NCBI GenBank assembly: GCA_963734635.1
Contig: CAVTIA010000013.1
Location: 62,001 to 126,000 of the forward strand
Reading direction: 5' to 3'
Source of the DNA: DATCJA01 sp963734635
GTDB taxonomy: Bacteria; Acidobacteriota; Vicinamibacteria; Vicinamibacterales; UBA2999
Length of the DNA stretch: 64,000 nt
Part shown: positions 51,268 to 59,897 of the stretch, piece by piece
Numbering within the stretch: position 1 is the first letter of the stretch
Layout: each line of letters begins with the position of its first letter
The notes under the pieces: generated by a model
Databases searched by the model: none
What the model was told of the DNA's origin: nothing
Seen by the model: only the letters and a program-made list of their open reading frames with translations
Made by a program: the position numbers and the translations under genes

Positions 51268-51599
51268 TTCGCTCGCTGGGCGAATAAGGCCCAGGACCCA
51301 GACTGACCAGGCACCACGCCGGCGTTGCGTTCCCGACACAGCCACGTCGAGCCGTGAAACGTGACGAGCTCGCCGCGGCCGTAGGTCGCATCCGCTTTCC
51401 AGGTTCCACGAAAGACGTCGGCCAGCGACGACGGCGGCATCTCCTTGACCTGCCGCTCAAGCGCGCTGATGCGCTCCGCCAACGGATCGAGCGCCAGCTT
51501 GACGAGTTCCGCGAGAAATGTGGGGGACAGCGTCGGGATCACGGTGCCGTCTGGCATCGTGACGTTGACGTGCATGCCGGTCGTCACTGCGGCGCTCAT
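51264..51599 (-). CDS. Phage-module protein with CBM5/12-like C-terminus
   Basis: The 111-residue product has LAELVKLALDPLAERISALE, a helical part, and a C-terminal FRGTWKADATYGRGELVTFH and GSTWLCRERNAGVVPGQSGS-W pattern that resembles carbohydrate-binding modules of type 5/12 often found on phage tail or virion proteins. Its ATG overlaps the capsid stop (ATGA 51596-51599). It may decorate the particle or bind the cell surface; this is inference. Confidence 0.55.
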   Translation of the reverse strand: MSAAVTTGMHVNVTMPDGTVIPTLSPTFLAELVKLALDPLAERISALERQVKEMPPSSLADVFRGTWKADATYGRGELVTFHGSTWLCRERNAGVVPGQSGSWALFAQRAK

Positions 51600-52624
51600 G
51601 CGGGCGATCCCGTCGGTGAACCGCCCAATTCGGCGATCTCGATGAACCCGGCGGCGTCGTCGCGCAACTTCGCCCAGTGCACGAAGCGCGTAAATCGCAA
51701 CACCACGGCGTTTGCCTGAAACGCGGACGTCAACGTCGTTGCGCCCACGGTCGGGGTATCGACCATCTCGATCGAGACCCCCTCGGCGCTGTCAATCTCG
51801 AGCCCATCATCGGTGGCGGCGAGCTCGGCGGCGTCGAGCAGGATCAGCCGGTTGGCAGCCGCGGGACTAATCAACAACGGCGCACCCGCGATCGTCCCGT
51901 CGGCCAACTTGACGTCCTTGAACACCTGAAGCCCCGTCGCGGCCAACCAGAGGGCGACACGGCCACTCGTCACGAAGACCGGTTTTTCGGCTTGGCCGTC
52001 CACGACCTCGGCGTACAGCGTCGCGAGATCGTCCGCGAGCGATAACGGTGACCCGCCGCCGCTGGCCGCGACGTTGTACAAAATGCCCGCCGGGCGATCG
52101 GAGGATCCCGCATCGTCGCCCAGAAAGGCGAGATTCTCCGCGCGTGACAGCGTGCGGGTGGACACACGAATGAGGAGATTGCGCCTGCGCGCATCCGCGA
52201 ACCGAAAGAGTTCTTTCGTGGTCGCCCACAGCGTGACGTACTTCGTCGGCGCGGTCGTCACCGTGGTGAAGCCCATGCGCGCGAATGGTGCAGCGACGCC
52301 TTCCCCGACCCATGCGACTTCCGGCGTCTCGACGACCGCGGGAATCGTGCTAAACGGTGGCGCGTCCACCGTGGCCCCGCGCAATTTGCCAAGCACCGTC
52401 TGTTGGATGACCACGTCCACAAACGGCTGGAGCTCGCGCCGCAGCGCCGACGCGGTCTCCGTGGTGATCGCACCGACGGCCGCTTTGTTGTGCGTAAAGG
52501 CAGGCGGGGGCGGCTGTCGTAACGCCTTTGCCGCCATGTAATCCATGCACCCGCCGAGTGCCTTCATCTGCTCGTACTTGTGCGTGAGGGAATCGAGGTC
52601 GTATCTCATGGAGCCGATTCTCAT
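51596..52624 (-). CDS. HK97-type phage major capsid protein
   Basis: The 342-residue product (ATG 52624; ATG 52609 gives 337) has typical features of the HK97 capsid family: a helical start, then FSTIPAVVETPEVAWVGEGV with APFARMGFTTVTTAPTKYVT, a TKELFRFADA segment, NLAFLGDDAGSSDRPAGILY and a C-terminal domain with LILLDAAELAATDD. The long N-terminal scaffolding (delta) region and a prohead protease gene are absent, so assembly would not need cleavage, or the gene derives from a reduced element. It is coupled to the next gene by ATGA. Confidence 0.75.
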   Translation of the reverse strand: MRIGSMRYDLDSLTHKYEQMKALGGCMDYMAAKALRQPPPPAFTHNKAAVGAITTETASALRRELQPFVDVVIQQTVLGKLRGATVDAPPFSTIPAVVETPEVAWVGEGVAAPFARMGFTTVTTAPTKYVTLWATTKELFRFADARRRNLLIRVSTRTLSRAENLAFLGDDAGSSDRPAGILYNVAASGGGSPLSLADDLATLYAEVVDGQAEKPVFVTSGRVALWLAATGLQVFKDVKLADGTIAGAPLLISPAAANRLILLDAAELAATDDGLEIDSAEGVSIEMVDTPTVGATTLTSAFQANAVVLRFTRFVHWAKLRDDAAGFIEIAELGGSPTGSPA

Positions 52625-52650
52625 GGCGTTCGCCGATGTGACAGTCGCCG

Positions 52651-53082
52651 TCACACCGTCACACTGAGGCAGTAGATGCGGCCGTCTCGGCCGCGTCGTC
52701 CTCGCGTCAGCACGTAGCCGTCGATCGCGGTCCCCACCATTTGTCGCAACCACAGCGCGACCTCGCCGGCACCGTTTTCGATGGTGATGTCGGCCGCCAG
52801 CAGCGCCTCGCGGAATTCCGCGTTCACCGCGGCATGGCGAGTCAGTGCCGCCGCCGTACATTCGGGCTGTTCGAGCATGAGCAGGATGCTGACTAAGGCC
52901 ATGAAGGCGTTGCGATCCGCCTCATCGCGCGGACCAGCGGCCGGTAGGCGAGCTTCGAGCTGTTCGATCCGCGCGAGTATGAGATTGAGCTTCGCGTCGA
53001 TATGGGCGTCGAGTGGCGAGCCGGCGGCATCGCCCGGCAGCCAGTCCCACATGTGCGAGCGTCGCGCAACTTTAGGCCGCAT
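52651..53082 (-). CDS. Phage-module hypothetical protein, 143 residues
   Basis: From ATG 53082, one base after the stop of the preceding gene, the product reads MWDWLPGDAAGSPLDAHID, KLNLILARIEQLEARLP (coiled coil), ALVSILLMLEQPECTAAAL and a C-terminal LTRGRRGRDGRIYCLSV. It resembles no family I can name. Its place between the small terminase and capsid genes suggests a head-related or packaging-related role, or replacement of the usual portal and protease genes. Confidence 0.5.
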   Translation of the reverse strand: MRPKVARRSHMWDWLPGDAAGSPLDAHIDAKLNLILARIEQLEARLPAAGPRDEADRNAFMALVSILLMLEQPECTAAALTRHAAVNAEFREALLAADITIENGAGEVALWLRQMVGTAIDGYVLTRGRRGRDGRIYCLSVTV

Positions 53083-53083
53083 C

Positions 53084-53308
53084 TCAATACCGATGCTGCT
53101 CGAGAAACTCGCGCTGCCAGCGCGTAAACCCCTCGCCCTCGGGACACTGCCCGGAGACCCACGCCGGCACGAATCCGAAGCGACTCGCTTCGGCCGTCCA
53201 CGCCTCCCCATGCGCGTCCCACATGCGTTGCAGTTGCGACTCCGCCTCCCACTCCTGCACCGCCACGACCCAGCCATGAATGCGGCACGGCGCCCACTCG
53301 CCGGCCAT
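53084..53308 (-). CDS. Phage-module hypothetical protein, 74 residues
   Basis: ATG 53308 gives MAGEWAPCRIHGWVVAVQEW, then EAWTAEASRFGFVPAWVSG and a charged end. The start overlaps (TGATG) the stop of a 23-codon open frame that begins at ATG 53379 (MSRKQRTPKLRVEV), six bases after the small terminase; that tiny frame may be a real coupled peptide but cannot be proved. A longer reading from 53440 overlaps the terminase gene and is less likely. No family recognised. Confidence 0.45.
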   Translation of the reverse strand: MAGEWAPCRIHGWVVAVQEWEAESQLQRMWDAHGEAWTAEASRFGFVPAWVSGQCPEGEGFTRWQREFLEQHRY

Positions 53309-53384
53309 CAGGTAGTAGGTGACGGCCGCACCTCCGGCACCTCCACGCGCAGTTTCGGCGTCCGCTGTTTTCTCGACATCCGCG

Positions 53385-53723
53385 TCACCCGATGGACCGC
53401 AAACTCGGCGGCCGTTTCGCCGCGCTCGGCGGCTCACCAATGTCCAGATCGAGTTCCCGTAAAATTCTGGTGAACGCGATCATCGATTCCTGTTCGACCC
53501 GTACCGCCGGATTTAACTTGTGGCCGCCCGCCCCCGTCGCCAGCGTCAGCCCGTCCTTCGCAATCGCCTCTCGCGCCTGCGCGCAGCGGTCCCAGCTTTG
53601 ACACGCCAGGAGCAACAACCGGACGTGATGTTCTTCGAGCAACCAGCGGTCACAGACGTCCGCGAACCACTTCCGGGTGCTGGCCCGGAGCCACCGGGGT
53701 GCTGTGGGGGTTTCTCGCGTCAC
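53385..53723 (-). CDS. Phage terminase small subunit, P27 family
   Basis: The 112-residue protein reads WLRASTRKWFADVCDRWLLEE, LLLLACQSWDRCAQAREAI, DGLTLATGAGGHKLNPAVRV and IAFTRILRELDLDIGEPPS. The pattern 'DGL...G...NPAV..E' is diagnostic of P27-like small terminases, which recognise packaging sites on phage DNA. No large terminase gene follows within the module; the next genes are short hypothetical ones and the capsid gene. Confidence 0.8.
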   Translation of the reverse strand: MTRETPTAPRWLRASTRKWFADVCDRWLLEEHHVRLLLLACQSWDRCAQAREAIAKDGLTLATGAGGHKLNPAVRVEQESMIAFTRILRELDLDIGEPPSAAKRPPSLRSIG

Positions 53724-53828
53724 ATCAGACTCCTAAAAATCGCAACGGGGAACACGCGATCCTGCGTGTGACCTAGCCAGCGGTCCCGCTTTTTCGTTCT
53801 CGGCCAAACCTATTTGCCCCCCCCGAGG

Positions 53829-54038
53829 TCAATGCACGTCGGCAAACCAGAGGTCCGGTTGATCGAATCCGGTCAGGTCAGCATCAGCGGTCGTGCCGTC
53901 TTCGCACGTGTCGCTTGGACGGCGCATCACCTCAGCGTAGATGGCGTCATATTCCGATTCGGTCCACGTCCCTGATCCGTAACGCTGCAAGAGCTGACGA
54001 TTGGTCATGTACTGCAACGGTCTATCTGGTATCGGCAT
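53829..54038 (-). CDS. Phage-module hypothetical protein, 69 residues
   Basis: From ATG 54038 the product reads MPIPDRPLQYMTNRQLLQRY, GTWTESEYDAIYAEVMRRP and an acidic C-terminus ending DLWFADVH. It is the most upstream gene of the minus-strand module and lies only 15 bases from the divergent formamidase gene. The 105-base gap to the small terminase shows nothing notable except a C8 run at 53817-53824. Function unknown. Confidence 0.5.
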   Translation of the reverse strand: MPIPDRPLQYMTNRQLLQRYGSGTWTESEYDAIYAEVMRRPSDTCEDGTTADADLTGFDQPDLWFADVH

Positions 54039-54053
54039 GGGAAGGGGAGCACC

Positions 54054-55077
54054 ATGCGAGCCACGCAAATCACCTCTTGCATTTGTCTCCTGGCGCTGCC
54101 CGCGATCGTCAGCGCTCAGGGTTCCCCGAGGATTCACGAGCTGAAGGCGTCGCCTGCGACCGTGCACCGCGGGTTCTTCGATGCCTCGCTCAAGCCGGTT
54201 CTCACGATCGACTCGGGCGACATCGTGCGGCTCGAAACGGCGACGGGGAACCCGCGATGGTTCGAGAAGCTCGGTGTCCCGAAAGAGCAAGATCCCGGCT
54301 GAACTGTATGAAGTCTTCCGCGGCGTCGAAGGGGATGGGCGTGGAGATCACACGTTGAACGGGCCGATCGCCGTCCGCGGCGCTGAGCCTGGCGACATGC
54401 TGGAAATCCGCATTCGATCGGTCGACGTGCGCCTGCCGATTGCGGGACAGTCATTCGTCCCGAACCGGGGACTTCTGCCCGATGAATTCCCGTACGAAAA
54501 AAACCGCGTGACCTGGATTGACGTGGACCGGAAGGTGATTCTGTTCGCCCCTGGCATCGAATTTCCAGCGAAGCCGTTTTGGGGAGTGATGGGCGTCGCG
54601 CCGCCAGCAGCGATGGGACGAGTGCCCAGCGGACCACCCAACGTGTTTGGAGGGAATCTCGACAACCGGGATCTCGGTTCGGGGAGCACGCTGTATCTAC
54701 CCGTCCACGTTGCTGGCGCGCTGCTTTCAATAGGCGATGGGCACGCCATGCAGGGCCACGGCGAAGTGAGCCTGTCGGCGGTTGAAACGTCGCTGAAAGG
54801 CGAAATCCAGGTGGTGCTGCACAAGGGTCGTCGTCTGCGATGGCCAAGGGCGGAAACGCCGACGCACTACATCACCATGGGGCTCAACCAGGATCTCGAC
54901 GAAGCCGCAAGGATCGCCACGCGTGAGATGCTGGATTTTCTGGTCGAAGCCAAGGGGATCTCACGCGAGGAGGCGTACTTCCTGGCAAGCGCCGCGATGG
55001 ACCTGACGGTGACGCAGGTCGTGGACGTCACCAAGGGAATTCACGCCTCAATTCCAAAGTCGATATTTCAGAAGTAG
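54054..55077 (+). CDS. Exported acetamidase/formamidase-family protein, frameshifted
   Basis: ATG 54054 starts a signal peptide (ITSCICLLALPAIVSAQG) followed by HELKASPATVHRGFFDASL and GDIVRLETATGNPRWFE. A +1 shift near 54288-54291 is needed to continue IPAELYEVFRGVEGDGRGDH, then DMLEIRIRSVDVRLP, PPNVFGGNLDNRDLGSGST and HAMQGHGEVSLSAVET, the core of the acetamidase/formamidase family. These enzymes hydrolyse short amides; the exported acidobacterial branch has no known substrate. Restored length is about 340 residues. The insertion site is not in a GYACC pentamer. Confidence 0.8.
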
Positions 55078-55088
55078 CGTCACTTCTG

Positions 55089-57301
55089 GTGCGCCCTCCC
55101 TCTCCTGCGGCTGCGCTCGTCACAACGGTCTGCGCAGCGTTGCTCTTCGGGAGCGGCGCCTCGCTGCAGGGCCAGCGGTCGATGGCGGACCGCGTCGAGA
55201 TCCGGCGCGACACTTTTGGCATCCCGCACATCCTGGCCGACGACGAGGAGGCGGCTGGCTTCGCCTTCGGGTACGCCATGGCTGAAGACCATGCAGCGGA
55301 AATCGGCCGTCGCTATCTGCAGGCCCGCGGCGAGGCGGCCCGGCACTTCGGGCCTCGCGAGCTCGAAGCGGACGTCGCGATGCGCCGGCTCGATAACCGT
55401 GCGGCGGCGCGACGCGCGTTCGTCGAACAGACAGGGCGGCGCTTCCGGCGCTGGCTGCAGGGATTCGCGGATGGGATCAACCGGTACGTGATGACGCATC
55501 GCGACGAGGTGCCGCCGTGGATGCCCGTCGTGGAGCCGTCCGATCCGCTGGCCTATGGACGCATGTTTGGTGTCCTCGCGGCGTTGCGGCCGCCTGCACG
55601 TCTTCTCCAAAAGTATCCTGCTGCGTCTCCAGTCCAGATGGTGCCGGACGTTGTCGATCCCGAGCGTCAGGGGAGTGGTGACGAACCAGGCTCGAACGCG
55701 CTGGCACTGTCGGGGACGAAGACGACTTCAGGCCGGCCGATTCTGCTCGGTAATCCCCACCTCGGTTGGTCGTCGCTGTACTGGGAGGCGCACGTGACGG
55801 TGCGGGACCGCGTCAATTTCTACGGTTCCACGCTCGTCGGCATCCCTGCACTGCGCGCCGGCTTCAACGATCGGGTCGGTTACGTACAAACGAACAACGG
55901 GCCCGACCTTCAGGATATTTACGCGCTGTCGCTCGCGACCGGGCGGCCGGATGCATTTGTGCATGACGGGCGCGTCAAGCCGATCGACCGGCGACGCGTA
56001 ACGGTTGAAGTGAAGCAGGAAGACGGCTCTCTTGCTGCAGAGTCCCGCGAATACGAGACCACCGATCTCGGACCTGTGATCCACAAAACGAACGACCGCG
56101 TGTTCGTCGTTCGTTCCGTCAACGTGGAGTGGCTGCGTCAGTACCGAGGGTTTCTTCGAGCTGATGTACGTCGACTCGCTGGACGAGTTCAGAAGCGTTC
56201 TCGGACGCGGGCTCACGGTGACGTCCAACTACACCTATGCCGATGTGGACGGAAACATCCAGTACATCTGGAACGCGCGGCTGCCTCGCCGGTCTCACGA
56301 GAGAGTTGACTATGGGCTCGACGTGCCAGGTGACACCGACCGCCTCTTCTGGAGGGGCGTTCACAGGCTTCGCGATCTGCCGTCGCTGCTCAACCCGCGT
56401 AGCGGCTACGTGCAGAATGCCAACAATCCTCCCTGGTGGACGTCGCTGCGCGACACCATCGATCCTGCTCGGTACCCCGCATATATCGAGCAGGGAGCGC
56501 TCTCGCTTCGCGCGCAGGTCGTTCTCGAGGCGCTCGATACCGCGCCCAGGCTGTCGCCTGACGATGTACGGCGCCTGAAGTTTTCGAGTCGGATGCGTGT
56601 AGCCGACCTGCTGCTGCCGGAACTGCTCGCCGCCGCGGCGTCGGTTGCCTCGCCGTCCGAGCAGCTTCGTGCAGGGACAGAAGTACCTAGCTCGTTGGGA
56701 TCGTCAGGCGTCAGCTCGAAGTCCAGGTGCGGTACTGTTCGACCGTTTTCTCGAGCTTTACGAGGACGCCCAACCGCAGCCATTTGCCACGCCATGGCAC
56801 GCCGATGCACCGATGGCCACGCCGCGAGGACTGGCGAATCCGTCCATCGCTCTGGCAGCACTCGAACAGGCGGTCGCGGATGTGCGGCGAGAGCACGGTG
56901 ATGAGCGTGTCGAGTGGGGAGAGATTCACAGGTTCCGATTTGGCGACGTGGACCTTCCCGGCGACGGCGCGGCCGGCAGGTACGGAGTGTTTCGAGTGGT
57001 GACGTTCGGTACCGCCGGTGACGGGTCGCGTGTTGCCGGCCACGTCGGCGCGGATCAGCCGCTGGCGGGATTCGGGGACGCCTGGGTGTTGCTGGTGCAC
57101 TTCACGCGCCCGACGATCACCGCATGGTCGGTGCTGGCGTACGGACAGACAACTGACCTCGAGTCGCCGCACAGCCGCGACCAGATTGGGCTGTTCGCGA
57201 ATCACGAGCTTCGGCCCGTGTGGTTCACTGAAGATGCGATTGCGGCACACCTGGAGCGACGCTATCGGCCAGGCGGTACGGAGTCGCAAGCTACACGCTG
57301 A
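55089..57301 (+). CDS. Exported penicillin acylase-family N-terminal nucleophile amidase, two frameshifts
   Basis: From GTG 55089 the product has a signal-like start, ITDTFGIPH-like text (IRRDTFGIPHILADDEE), and the nucleophile serine in DEPGSNALALSG, followed by LLGNPHLGW. A +1 shift in GTACC at 56141-56145 leads to FFELMYVDSLDEF and GLTVTSNYTYADVDGNIQYI. A second in GTACC at 56683-56687 leads to LARWDRQASARSPGAVLFDR and FANHELRPVWFTEDAI at the end. The restored 736-residue precursor is normal for the family, which is autocleaved in the periplasm and hydrolyses acyl amides (beta-lactams, acyl-homoserine lactones). Confidence 0.82.
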
Positions 57302-57311
57302 TACGGAAGTC

Positions 57312-57767
57312 ATGACGAACTTTCACGGTCGATATAGCAAGGACTTTCTTGCCGGGTGGCGCACCATGGATTTCAACGGGCACCTGGCGAATACGGCGTA
57401 CCTGGACCTGGCCGCCGATACGCGGCTGGCGTTCTTCGCTGAACACGGTTTTCCGCCGAGCGAATTCCGCCGTCTCGCGATCGGTCCCGTCATACGCAAG
57501 GACGAGCTCGAGTACTTCCGGGAGGTTGGACTCCACGATACGGTCACGGTCACCTATGCTGTGCTGGCGATGAGCGCCGATGGCGCCAGGTTCAAATTCG
57601 AGAATGAGATCTGGCTGGCGTCTGGCGAGCGCGCTGCCACCGTCCGCTCGACCGGTGGTTGGCTCGACTTGCGCGCACGCAAGCTCGTCGCACCTCCCGC
57701 TGCACTGCTGAGTGCGTTGATACAGGTCCCTCGCAGCCCGGATTTCACTGAAATCTCGCGTGTCTAG
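57312..57767 (+). CDS. Thioesterase (4HBT hot-dog fold)
   Basis: The 151-residue protein has the hot-dog core: WRTMDFNGHLANTAYLDLAA near residue 17, a variant of the D-x-N-x-H-x-N-N-x-x-Y motif of 4-hydroxybenzoyl-CoA thioesterase-like enzymes, then KDELEYFREVGLHDTVTV and FKFENEIWLASGERAA. It would hydrolyse an acyl-CoA or related thioester in the cytoplasm. It starts 10 bases after the penicillin acylase and may be co-transcribed, but no shared pathway is evident. Confidence 0.78.
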   Translation: MTNFHGRYSKDFLAGWRTMDFNGHLANTAYLDLAADTRLAFFAEHGFPPSEFRRLAIGPVIRKDELEYFREVGLHDTVTVTYAVLAMSADGARFKFENEIWLASGERAATVRSTGGWLDLRARKLVAPPAALLSALIQVPRSPDFTEISRV

Positions 57768-57780
57768 GGTGCCTAAAGCG

Positions 57781-57806
57781 CCTGGGGTGCCTAGATGCAC
57801 CCCAGG
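57781..57806 (+). terminator. Hairpin after thioesterase gene, within an octamer-like repeat
   Basis: CCTGGGGTGC (57781-57790) pairs perfectly with GCACCCCAGG (57797-57806), loop CTAGAT, followed by CACTTTATA. The left side belongs to a short array of GGTGCCTA-like units from 57768. It could stop transcription before the tannase gene. Confidence 0.5.
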
Positions 57807-57865
57807 CACTTTATAGAGTGCTACGATTGGCGCCGACCGATTTACCGACGTCGAGAGGAGCTGTC

Positions 57866-59402
57866 ATGAAGAACCTGGTTGGAGGCGCGTCCATGGTGCT
57901 CCTTCTGGGAGCCGTCATGTCGGGGCAGTCTTCGAACGGCGGTACGGCGTGCGAGAGGTTGGCCACGCTCATGGTGCGGGCCGGCACGATCACGCAGGCC
58001 GAAACAGTTGCAGCCGGAACGTTCGCGCCGCCTGGTGGTGAGGATGCCGGCGCATTTCGCACACTGCCTGGCTTCTGCCGCGTTGCGGCCACTCTGAAGC
58101 CGTCGAGCGATTCCGACATCAAGATCGAAGTGTGGCTGCCGCTCGCCGGCTGGAACGGGAAGTGGCAGGCGGTCGGCAACGGTGCCTTCAACGGCAATAT
58201 CAACTACGGCGCGATGAGCGCGGCACTGAGACGGGGCTACGCCACCAGTTCCACCGACACCGGACACACCGGCGGCGGTGCAAACTGGGCGCTCGGACAT
58301 CCGGAGAAGGTAGTGGACTTCGGATGGCGCGCGGTCCATGAAATGGCAGTCGCGTCCAAGCAGATTGTTGCGAGCCATTACGATCGCGCTCCCACGTTCT
58401 CGGTACTGGAACGGGTGCTCTGCCGGCGGACGTCAGGGGATGAAAGCCGCGCAGCGCTTCCCTGCGGATTTCGACGGCATTATTGCGGGCGCACCGGGGC
58501 TGGACTGGACTTCCCGTGCCGCACAAGCCGCGCGCGTGGCGAAAGTGCTCGAATCACGTGAGGGTGCCCGGCTCATGCCACCGCAGCGGCAGCTGCTTCA
58601 TGCAGCCGTCCTCGGCGCGTGCGATGCTCTCGACGGTGTCAAGGACGGCCTCATCGAGAACCCGCAGCGCTGTTCGTTCGATCCGGGCGTACTCGAGTGC
58701 AAGGAGGGGGCAGGCGCGTCCTGCCTGACCAAAGCGCAGGTCGAGACCGCGCGCATGATGTACTCCAGCCCGATCAATCCAAAGACGAAACGCGTCATTA
58801 CCGGCGTTGCGCCCGGCAGCGAGCTCGGCTGGACCGACCTGGGTTGGTCCGTCTCAGCAAGGGTCACTGCGCTCGATCAATTCCGCTACATCGTGTCCGG
58901 CGACCCGAGCTGGACGATCCAGCAGTTCAACTTCGAGTCAGACATCGTTCGCGCCGAGGAGACCGATCGCGACACGATTAACGCACTCGACCCGAATCTC
59001 AAGCCCTTCATCGATCGCGGCGGGAAGCTGATTCAGTATCACGGCTGGAGCGATCCGCAGATTTCGCCGCTCAACAGCACCCAGTACTACTCGCGCGTGG
59101 TGGACACGCTCGGTGGCGCGTCGAACGTCGATGGTTCGTACCGGCTGTTCATGGCGCCGGGCATGGCGCATTGCGGCGGCGGGGAAGGACCGAACACCTT
59201 CGACATGGTCGCCGCGCTCGAACAGTGGGTGGAGCATGGCCGCGTGCCCGATCGGATTCCTGCGTCCCATTCGACGAGCGGCGCTGTGGACCGGACGCGG
59301 CCGCTCTGTCCGTACCCCCAAGTGGCGGTGTACGCGGGGAAGGGCAGCATGGACGAGGCGGCGAATTTCGTCTGCAAGGCCGGCGAAGTTCCGCCTCGTT
59401 AG
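57866..59402 (+). CDS. Exported tannase/feruloyl esterase-family protein, frameshifted
   Basis: ATG 57866 follows a good ribosome site (GAGAGGAG) and starts a signal peptide (ASMVLLLGAVMSGQS). The frame gives FRTLPGFCRVAATLKPS, SDSDIKIEVWLPLAGWNGKW and YATSSTDTGHTGG. A +1 shift in GGTAC at 58402-58406 is needed to reach the nucleophile region YWNGCSAGGRQGMKAAQRFP, then PADFDGIIAGAPGLDW and PGMAHCGGGEGPN with the catalytic histidine. The restored 511-residue enzyme fits the tannase family, which hydrolyses esters of aromatic acids outside the cell. Confidence 0.85.
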
Positions 59403-59421
59403 AGTGGATTCGCAAACTCAC

Positions 59422-59471
59422 GGCGGGCCGTAATGGCCCGCCCTACGGTTAGCCGTGAAGGCCCACCCTAC
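59422..59471. repeat. Tandem REP-like elements after the tannase gene
   Basis: GGCGGGCC-GTAAT-GGCCCGCC (59422-59442) is followed by CTAC (59443-59446). Next comes an imperfect unit GGTTAGCCGTGAAGGCCCACC with CTAC at 59468-59471. Read on the minus strand both are GTAG plus palindrome, the REP layout. They fill the gap between the convergent tannase and DUF6152 genes. Confidence 0.65.
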
Positions 59472-59884
59472 TTTACGACTGGACCTGAGTCGCCGCCTGG
59501 AGCGGAACCGCCGAGGAAGAGCCTTTTTCCGTCCGCGAGCGTGAAATTGCGGCCGACGCCTTTGTTCGTCCCGTCTCTCGCCAGATAACCGTCGATCAGG
59601 AGCTCCATACCGGCCGAGAGGGTGTTCTTCGTCACGCCCAGTCGAATCAGCTGGTTCGGGCTGCCGCCTTCGACGAGCCAGCGGACTACCTGGCCGTCCG
59701 GTCCCTTCACGTCGATGTGGAACCAGGAGTGCGGGTTGATCATCTCCCACTTCACCAGAGTGCCCTGGAGCTTCATCGGCTTGTTCACGTCGAATTCCGC
59801 CGAGAAGGCGTGGTGCGCTCGAAGTGGCACAGCCGCGAGCACCAATCCGACGCCAGCAACGACGACCGCGCGCTTCGTGCTCAT
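59468..59884 (-). CDS. Exported DUF6152 protein
   Basis: The 138-residue protein has a signal peptide (AVVVAGVGLVLAAVPLRAHH) and the DUF6152 pattern AHHAFSAEFDVNKPMKLQG, KWEMINPHSWFHIDVKGPDG, GSPNQLIRLGVTKNTLSAG and LADGKRLFLGG. The family is small, exported and frequent in acidobacteria next to the kind of paralogous exported proteins found here. Function unknown. ATG 59884 follows TCTCC/GGAG-like signals (GAGGAGAAAC on the coding strand), and the preceding gene ends 13 bases upstream. Confidence 0.82.
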   Translation of the reverse strand: MSTKRAVVVAGVGLVLAAVPLRAHHAFSAEFDVNKPMKLQGTLVKWEMINPHSWFHIDVKGPDGQVVRWLVEGGSPNQLIRLGVTKNTLSAGMELLIDGYLARDGTNKGVGRNFTLADGKRLFLGGSAPGGDSGPVVK

Positions 59885-59897
59885 TGCAGTTTCTCCT

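Noticed and set aside
51264..54038. Complete prophage
   Set aside because: Integrase, repressor, large terminase, portal, protease and tail genes are all absent from the window.
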